Of a stretch of DNA of 43,250 nt, positions 16,957 through 26,332 are shown one piece after another (the first letter of the stretch is position 1; every line of letters starts with the position of its first letter). The translations under genes and the position numbers were made by a program. The notes under the pieces are model-generated. The model was not told the DNA's origin and made no database searches. It saw only the letters and a list, made by a program, of their open reading frames with translations. The stretch spans positions 1 to 43,250 of the forward strand of contig NZ_QWGR01000025.1 in NCBI RefSeq assembly GCF_003576475.1, written 5' to 3'. This stretch comes from Maribellus luteus. Lineage in GTDB: Bacteria; Bacteroidota; Bacteroidia; Bacteroidales; Prolixibacteraceae.

Positions 16957-18357
16957 ATGGAAGCAAAAACATTATTTGATAAAATTTGGGACGCACACGT
17001 GGTGAAAAAGGTCGAAGGTGGCCCCAATGTATTGTACATCGACCGCCATCTGATCCACGAAGTTACCAGTCCGGTTGCTTTTTTAGGCTTAAAAAACCGC
17101 GGGCTGAAAGTATTTCGCCCCGACAAAACCACAGCTACGCCCGACCACAACGTTCCTACCCAGGAGCAGCATCTTTCCATTAAAGATGAATTATCGCGCA
17201 ACCAGGTGGAAAAACTGAAACAGAACTGCGCCGAGCACGGCATCGTTTACCACGATTTGCAGTCGGAAGGACACGGCATCGTTCACATCATTGGCCCGGA
17301 AATGGGACTTACCCAACCCGGGATGACGATTGTTTGCGGCGACAGCCACACCTCTACCCACGGAGCCTTTGGCGCCATCGCCTTCGGTATCGGAACCAGT
17401 GAAGTAGAAATGGTATTTGCCAGTCAGTGCATTATGCAGCCCAAACCCAAAAAAATGCGCATCACTGTTAATGGTGAGTTGGAAAAAGGCGTGACCGCAA
17501 AAGACATTGCGCTTTACATCATTTCAAAAATTTCGACCAGCGGCGGAACAGGTCACTTTATTGAATACGCAGGCTCGGCGATTACCGAACTTAGTATGGA
17601 AGGCCGTATGACCCTTTGCAACCTGAGTATTGAAAGTGGTGCCCGTGGCGGAATGATCGCCCCTGACGAAACTACATTTGCGTACGTAAAAGGCCGTCAG
17701 TTTGCTCCAAAAGGTGAAGAATGGGAAAGCGCTCTTGCTAAATGGAAAGAACTAAAAACAGATGAAGGTGCTTTATTTGATACAGAATACGTTTTTGATG
17801 CAGCAGACATTGAACCGATGATCACTTACGGTACCAACCCCGGAATGGGTGTTGGCGTTACCCAAAGCATTCCTACTTCGGAAGGGATGGAAGGAACGGA
17901 TAAAACAACCTACATCAAATCGTTGCAGTACATGGGTTACCACGAAGGTGACCCGATGAAAGGCAAAACGGTTGACTATGTATTCCTGGGCAGTTGTACC
18001 AATGGCCGAATTGAAGATTTCAGGGCTTTTGCCGAATTTGTAAAAGGCAAACAGAAAGCACCGGGCGTGGATGCATGGCTGGTGCCCGGATCAAAACGCG
18101 TAGAAAACCAGATCAGGGAAGAAGGTTTAACTGAAATTCTGGAAGCTGCCGGTTTTGAGCTGCGTCAGCCCGGATGTTCAGCCTGTCTGGCAATGAACGA
18201 AGACAAAATTCCGGAAGGGAAATATGCGGTCTCCACCACCAACCGAAACTTTGAAGGTCGCCAGGGCCCCGGTTCCAGAACGCTGCTGGCCAGCCCGCTT
18301 ACAGCCGCTGCCGCCGCAGTTACCGGAGTTGTAACCGACCCGAGAGAAATGTTATAA
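16957..18357 (+). CDS. leuC: 3-isopropylmalate dehydratase large subunit
   Basis: This 466-residue aconitase-family protein pairs with LeuD to isomerise 2- to 3-isopropylmalate. The three 4Fe-4S ligands are visible as Cys347 in LGSCTNGR and Cys407 and Cys410 in [10 protein letters not shown], the same numbering as in E. coli Leu[14 protein letters not shown] and the [19 protein letters not shown] ending are typical. Length equals that of the E. coli protein. It is the second gene of the leu operon, separated from leuA and leuD by repeat-filled spacers. Confidence 0.97.
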   Translation: MEAKTLFDKIWDAHVVKKVEGGPNVLYIDRHLIHEVTSPVAFLGLKNRGLKVFRPDKTTATPDHNVPTQEQHLSIKDELSRNQVEKLKQNCAEHGIVYHDLQSEGHGIVHIIGPEMGLTQPGMTIVCGDSHTSTHGAFGAIAFGIGTSEVEMVFASQCIMQPKPKKMRITVNGELEKGVTAKDIALYIISKISTSGGTGHFIEYAGSAITELSMEGRMTLCNLSIESGARGGMIAPDETTFAYVKGRQFAPKGEEWESALAKWKELKTDEGALFDTEYVFDAADIEPMITYGTNPGMGVGVTQSIPTSEGMEGTDKTTYIKSLQYMGYHEGDPMKGKTVDYVFLGSCTNGRIEDFRAFAEFVKGKQKAPGVDAWLVPGSKRVENQIREEGLTEILEAAGFELRQPGCSACLAMNEDKIPEGKYAVSTTNRNFEGRQGPGSRTLLASPLTAAAAAVTGVVTDPREML

Positions 18358-18448
18358 TAAAATTTGCAAAGTGCAAAGAGCTTGGTGCAAAGAGCAAAGC
18401 ATTTACACAATGCTCTATGCTCCATGCCCTTGGCAAAAAATTACAAAA
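18358..18448. repeat. Word-repeat spacer between leuC and leuD
   Basis: Variants of gtgcaaagagc follow one another (18366-18398), then agcatt and aatgct (about 18397-18414) form a small stem with flanking gagc/gctc words. The leuD frame is open through most of this spacer, but coding sequence starts at the ATG at 18449. Confidence 0.5.
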
Positions 18449-19036
18449 ATGGCTTACGATAAATTTTCAGTAATCAATACACCGGCAGTGCCGCTACCGA
18501 TCGAGAATGTGGACACTGACCAGATTATTCCCGCACGTTTCCTGAAAGCTGTGGAACGCAAGGGATTTGGAGACAACCTGTTCCGCGACTGGCGGTACGA
18601 AAAAGACGGAACACCCAAAGCAGATTTTCCGTTGAACAACACAAAGTATTCAGGAAAAATACTGGTTGGAGGCAAGAACTTCGGAAGTGGTTCGAGCCGC
18701 GAACACGCAGCATGGGCAATTTACGACTATGGTTTCCGCGTGGTGGTTTCCAGTTTTTTTGCCGACATTTTTAAAGGCAATGCTCTGAACAACGGACTAT
18801 TACCGGTTGTTGTTACTCCGGAATTCCTTCAGAAAATATTTGATGCCATCGAAAAAGAGGCAACAACAACTTTTGAGGTGGATCTCGAAAAACAAACTTT
18901 TACAATTACAGCGACAGGAGAATCGACCGAATTTGAGATCAATCCGTATAAAAAACATTGTTTGCAAAACGGTTTGGATGATATCGATTACCTGGTGGCA
19001 ATGAAAGACGAGATCGCTGCATTTGAAGCCCCCTAA
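18449..19036 (+). CDS. leuD: 3-isopropylmalate dehydratase small subunit
   Basis: This 195-residue swivel-domain subunit of isopropylmalate isomerase shows [14 protein letters not shown] (residues 20-33) and [18 protein letters not shown] (74-91), the substrate-recognition motifs of LeuD. An earlier in-frame ATG at 18371 lies in the repeat spacer and would add 26 residues with no family match, so 18449 is preferred. The last residues (EAP and stop) are encoded inside an inverted-repeat element that fills the gap to the next gene. Confidence 0.95.
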   Translation: MAYDKFSVINTPAVPLPIENVDTDQIIPARFLKAVERKGFGDNLFRDWRYEKDGTPKADFPLNNTKYSGKILVGGKNFGSGSSREHAAWAIYDYGFRVVVSSFFADIFKGNALNNGLLPVVVTPEFLQKIFDAIEKEATTTFEVDLEKQTFTITATGESTEFEINPYKKHCLQNGLDDIDYLVAMKDEIAAFEAP

Positions 19037-19192
19037 ATCCCCCAAGGGGGACTTACGATAAGGTGTTATAATTGATGAACAATTTGAAATAGTGGATTTC
19101 AGTTCAAAGGAATCATCAATCATAAAAACAGAGAATGATAATCAATAAAATACGAATAAATATCCTCCCCTTTGGGGAGGCCGGGAGGGGCT
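19027..19192. repeat. 166-bp inverted-repeat element between leuD and the next synthase
   Basis: The element begins agcccc (19027-19032) and ends ggggct (19187-19192). Near the left end is tccccc-aa-ggggga (19038-19051); near the right end is cctcccc-ttt-ggggagg (19164-19180). These G/C-run hairpins at both ends of an AT-rich core look like a small non-autonomous repeat. Elements of this wording are, as I recall, frequent between genes in Bacteroidota. It provides the leuD stop codon and stops 5 bp before the next start. Confidence 0.65.
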
Positions 19193-19197
19193 AAAAA

Positions 19198-20781
19198 ATG
19201 ACAGGAAAGACAGTGGAAGTTTTAGGAAAGCGGCTCATTATTATGGATACCACTTTGCGTGATGGTGAGCAAACCTCCGGGGTGTCGTTCAGCGAGCACG
19301 AAAAGCTGAGCGTTGCCAGGGTGCTGCTTGAGGACGTGAGAGTGGACCGCATTGAAATTGCTTCGGCCCGCGTGTCGGAAGGCGAATTTAAAGGAACACA
19401 ACGCGTAATGAAGTGGGCTGCCAAGAAAGGCCACCTCGAAAAAATTGAGGTGCTGGGCTTTGTAGATGGAAAAGTGTCGCTTCAGTGGATTGCCGATGCA
19501 GGTGGGAAAGTAATCAACCTGCTTTGCAAAGGTTCGTACAAACATGTAACCGAGCAGCTTCGAAAAACACCCGAAGAACATCTGAACGACGTTCGGAAAG
19601 TAATTGCCAACGCCAACGAGATGGGCATCAGGGTGAATATTTACCTGGAAGACTGGTCGAACGGAATGCGCAGCTCAAAAGACTATGTTCATTTTATGAT
19701 TTCGGCCCTGCAGAAGGAACAGATCGGACGAATTATGCTGCCTGATACTTTGGGCATTCTTGACCCGGACGAAACCTACGACTTTTGCCTCGAAATGATT
19801 GAAGCCTTTCCTGACGTTGACTTTGATTTTCATGCCCACAACGATTACGACCTGGCCATTGCCAATGTTTTCCACGCCTTAAAAGCCGGAATCCGCTGTG
19901 TACACACCACGGTGAACGGTTTGGGTGAACGGGCCGGAAATGCACCTTTATCGAGCGTAATTGCGACCATAAAGGATCATTTAAAAATGAAAACCAATGT
20001 GAACGAAACCCAGCTGAACAAGATCTCCAAGTTGGTGGAATCGTTTTCCGGAATTCGCATCCCCACCAATAAACCTTTGATCGGGGAATTTGTGTTCACA
20101 CAGTGTAGCGGAATACATGCCGACGGCGACAGCAAAAACAACCTGTATTTCAACGATCTCTTGCCTGAACGTTTTGGCAGAATTCGACAGTACGCACTCG
20201 GAAAAACATCAGGGAAGGCCAACATCAAAAAGAACCTGGATGAACTGGGAATTGAGCTGGATGCTGAATCGCTGAAAAAAGTGACCAACCGGATCATTGA
20301 GCTGGCCGACGAAAAGGAATCAATCACCAACGAAGATCTTCCGTACATTGTTTCCGATGTGCTTCACAGCGACCTGGTGGAACAAAAAGTGAGGGTGGTG
20401 AATTACTCCATCACTTACACCATGGGGCTTCGGCCGGTTGCCAATGTGGCGCTGGAGATCGACGGAAAAGAATACGAGGAATACAGCGATGGCGATGGTC
20501 AGTACGATGCCTTTGTAAAAGCGCTCCGGAGAATTTACCAACGACTGGGCAAATCGTTCCCGAAACTGGTCGACTACGTGGTTACCATTCCGCCGGGCGG
20601 ACATACCGATGCCCTTGTGGAGACCGTCATTACCTGGCAGAACAACCGCGAATTCAAAACCAAAGGGCTGGATCCGGACCAGAATGCCGCAGCGATTAAA
20701 GCAACCATCCGTATGCTGAACATCATTGAAAACGAGTTCAAACCGGAAATGTTAGATAAAATAGTTAGTACAAATTCATAA
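19198..20781 (+). CDS. Second 2-isopropylmalate/citramalate synthase-like enzyme
   Basis: This 527-residue member of the LeuA/CimA family has a [15 protein letters not shown] motif (residues 17-31), HAHNDYDLA with the metal-binding His pair, NGLGERAGN, and a C-terminal dimer/regulatory domain (about 390-515, with GDGQYDAFVKALRRI and IPPGGHTDALVETVI). It differs from the LeuA at 15341 in the substrate pocket region and in the TSGVS ending of the first motif. By its position inside the leu operon it may make (R)-citramalate from pyruvate for isoleucine, or be a second IPM synthase. Which of these is correct cannot be read safely from sequence. Confidence 0.88.
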   Translation: MTGKTVEVLGKRLIIMDTTLRDGEQTSGVSFSEHEKLSVARVLLEDVRVDRIEIASARVSEGEFKGTQRVMKWAAKKGHLEKIEVLGFVDGKVSLQWIADAGGKVINLLCKGSYKHVTEQLRKTPEEHLNDVRKVIANANEMGIRVNIYLEDWSNGMRSSKDYVHFMISALQKEQIGRIMLPDTLGILDPDETYDFCLEMIEAFPDVDFDFHAHNDYDLAIANVFHALKAGIRCVHTTVNGLGERAGNAPLSSVIATIKDHLKMKTNVNETQLNKISKLVESFSGIRIPTNKPLIGEFVFTQCSGIHADGDSKNNLYFNDLLPERFGRIRQYALGKTSGKANIKKNLDELGIELDAESLKKVTNRIIELADEKESITNEDLPYIVSDVLHSDLVEQKVRVVNYSITYTMGLRPVANVALEIDGKEYEEYSDGDGQYDAFVKALRRIYQRLGKSFPKLVDYVVTIPPGGHTDALVETVITWQNNREFKTKGLDPDQNAAAIKATIRMLNIIENEFKPEMLDKIVSTNS

Positions 20782-20874
20782 AAACCAGATGAACCGGAGT
20801 TATAAAAACGGGACTTCGGGAACTTCGATGATCTGCTGCAAAAACACCGCTGATCGTCGTTAATTATTAATCAC

Positions 20875-21939
20875 ATGAAACTAAACATTGCAATACTTCC
20901 CGGAGACGGGATCGGGCCTGAGATTGTAGAACAGGCAATGAAATCGGTGAAAGCAATTGCGCAGAAATTCAATCACGAACTTGAATACCAATACGGATTA
21001 ACCGGTGCCGCTGCCATCGACCAGGTGGGTGATCCCTACCCTGCTGAAACGCATGATTTATGCATGAAATCGGACGCTGTTCTTTTTGGCGCCATTGGTG
21101 ATCCAAAATTCGACAACAACCCAAAAGCACCGGTGCGCCCTGAACAAGGTTTACTGGCCATGCGCAAAAAACTGGGTTTGTATGCCAACATCCGCCCGGT
21201 AGAAACGTTTGAGTCCTTACTGCACAAATCGCCTTTACGCCGCGAATTGGTGGAAGGGGCCGATTTTGTTTGCATCCGCGAATTAACCGGAGGAATGTAT
21301 TTTGGCGAAAAAGGCCGTAAAGACAATGGGAATACGGCATTTGACACTTGTATTTACACGCGTGAGGAAGTGGAGCGTATTTTAAAACTGGGGTACGAAT
21401 TTGCTGCTAAACGTAACAAAAAGCTTACGGTTGTTGACAAAGCCAATGTATTGGAAAGCTCACGTTTGTGGCGTGAAGTGGCCCAGGAGATGGCTCCCAA
21501 CTATCCGGATATCAAAACGGAATACATGTTTGTGGATAATGCTGCCATGCAGATTATTCAGTGGCCCAAGAATTTCGATGTAATGGTTACTGAAAACATG
21601 TTTGGTGATATCCTGACCGACGAGGCGAGCGTGATCACCGGTTCGCTTGGATTGTTGCCATCTGCATCCGTTGGTATCCACACCTCTGTTTTCGAACCCA
21701 TTCACGGTTCGTATCCGCAGGCTGCCGGGAAAGATATTGCCAACCCGATTGCCACCATCCTTTCGGCTGCCATGATGTTTGAATATGCTTTCGACCTGAA
21801 AGAAGAAGGCAAACTGATCCGCGATGCTGTGGCTGCTTCAATGGAAGAAGGCTTTGTTACCGAAGACATTGCTGAAGGGCCGGCTTACAAAACTTCGCAG
21901 GTGGGCGACTGGATTGCACACTGGATTGAAAAGAATTAA
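20875..21939 (+). CDS. leuB: 3-isopropylmalate dehydrogenase
   Basis: This 354-residue NAD-dependent beta-decarboxylating dehydrogenase oxidises 3-isopropylmalate in leucine synthesis. The start [19 protein letters not shown] is typical. The substrate site [14 protein letters not shown], the catalytic Lys region [16 protein letters not shown] and the metal site [24 protein letters not shown] are present, with the cofactor region [19 protein letters not shown]. It is the last gene of the operon and is followed by a strong terminator. Confidence 0.97.
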   Translation: MKLNIAILPGDGIGPEIVEQAMKSVKAIAQKFNHELEYQYGLTGAAAIDQVGDPYPAETHDLCMKSDAVLFGAIGDPKFDNNPKAPVRPEQGLLAMRKKLGLYANIRPVETFESLLHKSPLRRELVEGADFVCIRELTGGMYFGEKGRKDNGNTAFDTCIYTREEVERILKLGYEFAAKRNKKLTVVDKANVLESSRLWREVAQEMAPNYPDIKTEYMFVDNAAMQIIQWPKNFDVMVTENMFGDILTDEASVITGSLGLLPSASVGIHTSVFEPIHGSYPQAAGKDIANPIATILSAAMMFEYAFDLKEEGKLIRDAVAASMEEGFVTEDIAEGPAYKTSQVGDWIAHWIEKN

Positions 21940-21961
21940 GGAAATTAAATCATCCGATACA

Positions 21962-21996
21962 AAGAACCGTTCTTCAACAGAGCGGTTCTTTTTTTT
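21962..21996 (+). terminator. Intrinsic terminator of the leu operon
   Basis: aagaaccg (21962-21969) pairs perfectly with cggttctt (21983-21990), followed by T residues to 21996. It lies 22 bp after leuB. Confidence 0.9.
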
Positions 21997-22019
21997 ATCT
22001 AACAGTCAACATCCTCCTG

Positions 22020-22823
22020 TTACTCCATATCCCGGTATTCAAAAACAACATTAACCGGTTCCTGTCCCGAAAAACGGACATTATTCATTACCGCTTTTAC
22101 CGGTAAACCTTCTGCATTGTATTCGTACGATATTTTATACTCAGGCGGTAAACTACTCATTACCAAATTGGAATACGATGAATAAACCGGGTTGTTAACC
22201 TGCTTAATATCGGCACTCTGCATATAACTATATCCATTCAACATGCTTAAACCGGAAACCGCATGGGGGTTGTTTTTTGTATCGTACCTGAATTTAATTT
22301 CGATCAGGTTTATATCCGATCCGTCAGCCGGACGAACCAATTTCTCCAGTGTATTCCCGCGTGCGTCGTATTTATAACTGATGTAGTGCAAGATTTCTCC
22401 TTCCGTAGAATATTCAATTCCCTTGCTTATTTTTCCATTCTTGTACCTGTATTCCGTCTTTGCATTCCACTCATTGTTGCTGTCCGGAGATTTATAATGC
22501 ACATTCTGTTCAATCAATAAACCGGTTGAATGATACGAATAAGTAGTTACATAATCTCCACTTACCTTTTTAAACAGCTGTCCCTCATTATTGTAATAAA
22601 ATGAATCCGAAAAAACCAGGTCTTCCGGGAAAATGGTTTGTATCTCCACCAGGCGGTTTTGGTTATCGTATTTAAAATTGGTACTGTATTCGGTATCGCC
22701 ATCTATTCTGGTTACTGACATGAGGAGCTTGTCCACATCAGGATAATCGTAGGTAAAATCATCTTTTTTGCAGGAAGTCAGAAACAAAGCCCCCGAGAAT
22801 ACGATCAAGATTAGCTTTTTCAT
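22020..22823 (-). CDS. Putative lipoprotein with YD-repeat-like strands
   Basis: This 267-residue protein has a leader ending in the lipobox FLTSC (Cys18) and then KKDDFTYDYPD. The mature part shows repeated strands of the type FKYDNQNRLVEIQ, YYNNEGQLFKKV, YKYDARGNTLEKL and YEYNAEGLPVKAV, the pattern of short YD/RHS-like beta-strand repeats common in Bacteroidota surface lipoproteins. No catalytic motif is seen. It converges on the leu operon terminator, its stop being 24 bp from the end of that hairpin. Confidence 0.75.
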   Translation of the reverse strand: MKKLILIVFSGALFLTSCKKDDFTYDYPDVDKLLMSVTRIDGDTEYSTNFKYDNQNRLVEIQTIFPEDLVFSDSFYYNNEGQLFKKVSGDYVTTYSYHSTGLLIEQNVHYKSPDSNNEWNAKTEYRYKNGKISKGIEYSTEGEILHYISYKYDARGNTLEKLVRPADGSDINLIEIKFRYDTKNNPHAVSGLSMLNGYSYMQSADIKQVNNPVYSSYSNLVMSSLPPEYKISYEYNAEGLPVKAVMNNVRFSGQEPVNVVFEYRDME

Positions 22824-23062
22824 AAATAATGGTTTTTAATCACTTAGATGAAAATACCCGGCAGAAGGTTGCGTTGCATACAATCATTTATTAGAAATGG
22901 CACCAATTCCCCTGTGAAATCTTATACCACTTCACAGCTAAAGGACTATCCAAATTTATTGTCAAAACTACTGTTGTCCGGTAAAAATAATCCGGATCTA
23001 AATGACGATGTTGCCTGATAGTTCTGCAGAAGCATAAAAAGAACAAAAAACAGACAGCTTAG

Positions 23063-23112
23063 TGACCATTTATTATAAGTTTTGGTCATTACAGTGTTAT
23101 AAACTACTTTTG
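23063..23112 (+). promoter_or_regulatory. Promoter of the DUF4143 ATPase with overlapping inverted repeat
   Basis: tttg (23081-23084), a 20-bp spacer, then tacttttg (23105-23112) fit the Bacteroidota -33/-7 consensus (TTTG and TAnnTTTG) exactly. An inverted repeat, tgacca (23063-23068) and tggtca (23083-23088), overlaps the -33 box and could be an operator. Only 10 bp separate the -7 box from the ATG at 23123, so the transcript would be almost leaderless. The rest of the gap 22824-23122 shows nothing else. Confidence 0.65.
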
Positions 23113-23122
23113 AGAATAAAAA

Positions 23123-24244
23123 ATGTTTACAAGAACAATTGAAAATACTATAAAAGATAAATTCAATAGTAGAAAAGCAATTATTGTAGTAGGCGCAAGG
23201 CAAGTTGGTAAAACAACTCTATTGAAAGAGGTTTTAACAGACAAAGAATTTTTGTTTCTTGATGCCGATGACCCATCAACCAGAAGTCTTCTTCAAAATC
23301 CAACAACAGAACAAATAAGAACATTTATTGGAGATTATAAATATGTATTTCTCGATGAAGCTCAAAGAATACCAGGAATTGGATTAACCTTAAAAATAAT
23401 CACAGACCAATTTAAAGATGTTCAATTATTTGTTAGCGGTTCTTCATCTTTTGATTTAGGGAATGCCCTTAACGAGCCATTGACTGGCAGAAAATGGGAA
23501 TACGAGTTATTTCCAATTTCCTGGGAGGAATACGAAAATAAAATTGGATTTATAAAAGCAGAGCAGCAACTAGAAAATAGATTGTTGTATGGGTTTTATC
23601 CGGAAGTAATAAATAATCAAGGCAAAGAACGGGAAACTCTAAAAAACCTTGTAGCCAGCTATTTATATAGAGATATCCTGGCATTCTCAGACATTAGAAA
23701 GCCTGAAGTTCTCGACCAACTACTGCAAGCTTTAGCTTTACAGATGGGCAATGAAGTTAACTACAATGAATTATCTCAACTCATAGGGGTGAATAAAATT
23801 ACAATACAGAATTACATTGATATTTTAGAAAAAGGCTACATCGTTTTTCGTCTCAATAGTTTTAGTCGAAACTTAAGAAATGAGATCAAGCAAAATCGTA
23901 AAATTTATTTTTATGATAATGGCATTCGAAATATGATAATTGGTGATTTTAAACCTTTGAACCTAAGACTGGACAAAGGAGCTTTGTGGGAAAACTTCCT
24001 TGTATCGGAAAGGCTAAAACAAAATATCTACAAAGACACATTTGCAAGAATTTATTTCTGGAGAACGCAGCAACAGCAGGAAATCGATTTTGTAGAAGAA
24101 AAAGACGGAAAAATCACTGCATTTGAGTTTAAATGGAAAGATAAGAAAACCAAGTTCCCTCAAAAATTCTTAGATGCATATAGTGCAAAAGGATTTGTAA
24201 TTGACCGAGATAATTTTAGAGATTTTGTAAGCATAAAAAACTAA
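23123..24244 (+). CDS. AAA ATPase with DUF4143 (putative nuclease-like C-terminus)
   Basis: This 373-residue protein has Walker A GARQVGKTT (residues 24-32), Walker B YVFLDEAQ (74-81), SGSSSFDL as sensor 1 and a winged-helix region (NELSQLIGVNKITIQNYIDIL). In the C-terminal DUF4143 domain, EIDFV (320-324) and AFEFKW (333-338) match a PD-(D/E)XK nuclease-like core. Such ATPases are widespread, variably distributed accessory genes with unsettled function. The coding sequence is clearly more AT-rich than its neighbours, which suggests recent transfer. It stands alone with its own promoter. Confidence 0.9.
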   Translation: MFTRTIENTIKDKFNSRKAIIVVGARQVGKTTLLKEVLTDKEFLFLDADDPSTRSLLQNPTTEQIRTFIGDYKYVFLDEAQRIPGIGLTLKIITDQFKDVQLFVSGSSSFDLGNALNEPLTGRKWEYELFPISWEEYENKIGFIKAEQQLENRLLYGFYPEVINNQGKERETLKNLVASYLYRDILAFSDIRKPEVLDQLLQALALQMGNEVNYNELSQLIGVNKITIQNYIDILEKGYIVFRLNSFSRNLRNEIKQNRKIYFYDNGIRNMIIGDFKPLNLRLDKGALWENFLVSERLKQNIYKDTFARIYFWRTQQQQEIDFVEEKDGKITAFEFKWKDKKTKFPQKFLDAYSAKGFVIDRDNFRDFVSIKN

Positions 24245-24372
24245 ATACCAATGCATAATGATGCTCAAACATAAGCCTTAAATTGTGTATCATTCGATCA
24301 CAAGGCTTCGGAAGAAGCAACCTAAAAGAATTATCAAACACGAATATTTGAAAACCGCTTAATAAGAATTCC

Positions 24373-26193
24373 TTATTGAAATTTACGAATCATTTCCTCC
24401 AGTCGCACTCCATAATCCTCCTCTCCTTCTGTCAGCACCACATTGTCAACTTTCTGAATATCGTCCTCGTTGGTACTGTTGTAACGAATCGGTGGGTTTC
24501 CCGGTGGACAAAACAGGTAATTTTCCTTTACCAGGTTGGTAGTGGCCCGGTGAAAACGCAACGGTGATTTGGCGATATTGTAAATCAGGTTATTGGCCAC
24601 AAGCACATCGGTAGTACCTTCATCCAGAAACATACCGTTGCTTTCGGCCCTTCCCGCATTTATTTGCACATCGTGAATGTGATTGTTTACCAGGCGGCTT
24701 CCCGGCTGCAGGCCCAGCATGTAAATTCCTCCTCCATCGCTCAGTACGTTCATTATATTGTGAATGTGGTTTCCATCTATCACATTTTCCCGGCAGGGAG
24801 TGGCAACCGGGCTCCACATCCACCCAACAGAAATTCCGGTATACGGCAGGTTATGTATATGATTGTTTTTGATGTTTACCTCAGCGGTTAAACCACACCA
24901 AATGCCCACTGCACCATAAAGCCGAACGCCACACTCTGTAACGGTACAGTTCTCGATTGTATTGGCAAGGGCGACTTCCTCCGGAGCTTCCTGCCACCAG
25001 GGCTGACCCTTTACCCGACGGTCCTGCCCTTCTCCGATCATAATCCCGTTTCCGGAAATATCGGAAAACTGCGAATTGCTGACACGGCAGTTTTTACAGC
25101 CGGAGGAAAACCATAAACCGGAGCCTCCCAAATTTTGAAAAGTGCACTTATTAAAAGTAATGTTCTCGGCCCATTCAGCTTTTATTGCTGCCGGAACCAC
25201 ATCCCATTGCTGGCTTGCCGGTCGCGGATCGTAAAAACAGGCCTGAATGCCGCAATATCCGCGGGGAGGTGTTCCCCACGCACTGTGCCGGAACGTAATC
25301 CCTTCAAAAGAAATATTTTTTACCGGATGCTCTTTTGTTCCTGTCAACGATAAAAGGCCTTCTGAAATTGGGAATACAACATCCAATTCTTCCGGATGCT
25401 GATCAGGCGGCAACTTCAACAAAATCTTACCGGTTTCAGAATCGAAATACCATTCAAAATCGGCATCAAGAAACGCTCGGTCATTCTCCAGAAAATACCG
25501 GGGATGCTCCTCCCAGTTATCCAGATTAAAGAACGGCAGGCATTTCGCCCCGATGGAATCAACCGCAGTAATTTGTTTTTCCCGAAGATTTATTTCTTTT
25601 AGTCCGATCCGGGAAACTGACCAGTCGTGCAACAACACCAGCTCTGTATCATCTGCTCTCTGAGGTGCCGGGAACTCATCCGCTTCAAAAAAGAAGTTGG
25701 TACGGCGATCCTCTCCTACTCTTTTCACCCTCAAGAAACCTTCGTTCGGAAATCTTGCACGGACACACCGCTTATCGCCAATAAATAACTCTCGGGGCAT
25801 TTTGCCCGGTTCCACAAGGGCTTCCCAGAGTCCATCGTCCAGTTGCTGCCAATCCCGAATCCTGATTCCGCCCGAAATAACCGGATTGGCCCCTTCTTCG
25901 GCCCGCAACAAAAGCTGGGTTTCCGGGTTGGAAAATATTCCCGATTCAACCAAAAGAGGCTCTTCCTGAAAATAGGTCCCTTCAGTAAGATGAATGACAA
26001 AGCTGCCCGAAACATCGTGCGGCAGGTTTTCCAGCGCTTTCCGAATGGTTTTAAAAGGCTCCTTCGCGGTTCCTGAATTTGCATCGTTTCCACCTGGAGA
26101 AACATAAAATTCGGAGGTGGTCCGGCTACACGAAGTTATCATAAGGATAATGCTTACCAGCAAACAGTTTCGGATTGAACGCCTCTTAATCAT
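24373..26193 (-). CDS. Right-handed beta-helix lipoprotein, GH141-like
   Basis: The ATG at 26193 is chosen because it begins a lipoprotein leader (MIKRRSIRN... MITSC); an upstream ATG at 26286 would add 31 unsupported residues. The 606-residue product starts its mature part with EFYVSPGGNDANSGTAKEPF, a signature of parallel beta-helix carbohydrate-active proteins. Later coils repeat the pattern NHIHN, such as NIKNNHIHNLPYTGIS and NVIDGNHIHNIM. This resembles GH141 (fucosidase/xylanase type) and related beta-helix enzymes; the family call is from memory. It would be surface or periplasmic and act on a polysaccharide. It is separated from the SusCD locus by the E1 gene and the regulator. Confidence 0.75.
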   Translation of the reverse strand: MIKRRSIRNCLLVSIILMITSCSRTTSEFYVSPGGNDANSGTAKEPFKTIRKALENLPHDVSGSFVIHLTEGTYFQEEPLLVESGIFSNPETQLLLRAEEGANPVISGGIRIRDWQQLDDGLWEALVEPGKMPRELFIGDKRCVRARFPNEGFLRVKRVGEDRRTNFFFEADEFPAPQRADDTELVLLHDWSVSRIGLKEINLREKQITAVDSIGAKCLPFFNLDNWEEHPRYFLENDRAFLDADFEWYFDSETGKILLKLPPDQHPEELDVVFPISEGLLSLTGTKEHPVKNISFEGITFRHSAWGTPPRGYCGIQACFYDPRPASQQWDVVPAAIKAEWAENITFNKCTFQNLGGSGLWFSSGCKNCRVSNSQFSDISGNGIMIGEGQDRRVKGQPWWQEAPEEVALANTIENCTVTECGVRLYGAVGIWCGLTAEVNIKNNHIHNLPYTGISVGWMWSPVATPCRENVIDGNHIHNIMNVLSDGGGIYMLGLQPGSRLVNNHIHDVQINAGRAESNGMFLDEGTTDVLVANNLIYNIAKSPLRFHRATTNLVKENYLFCPPGNPPIRYNSTNEDDIQKVDNVVLTEGEEDYGVRLEEMIRKFQ

Positions 26194-26332
26194 TGCTAAC
26201 TTTTTATGAATATTGCTTCTAAAATTATCGAAATTAAGACAAACACCAACTCTCACCAGCAGATAAAACCTCGAACAATTGTCCATTTAAAACGTTATTT
26301 TCCCAAAACCGCATGGGTTTAAAAGTTAAGAA

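Noticed and set aside
24361-24377. aataag/cttatt hairpin around the stop of the beta-helix gene
   Set aside because: Weak AT-only stem without a T tract; not enough to call a terminator.
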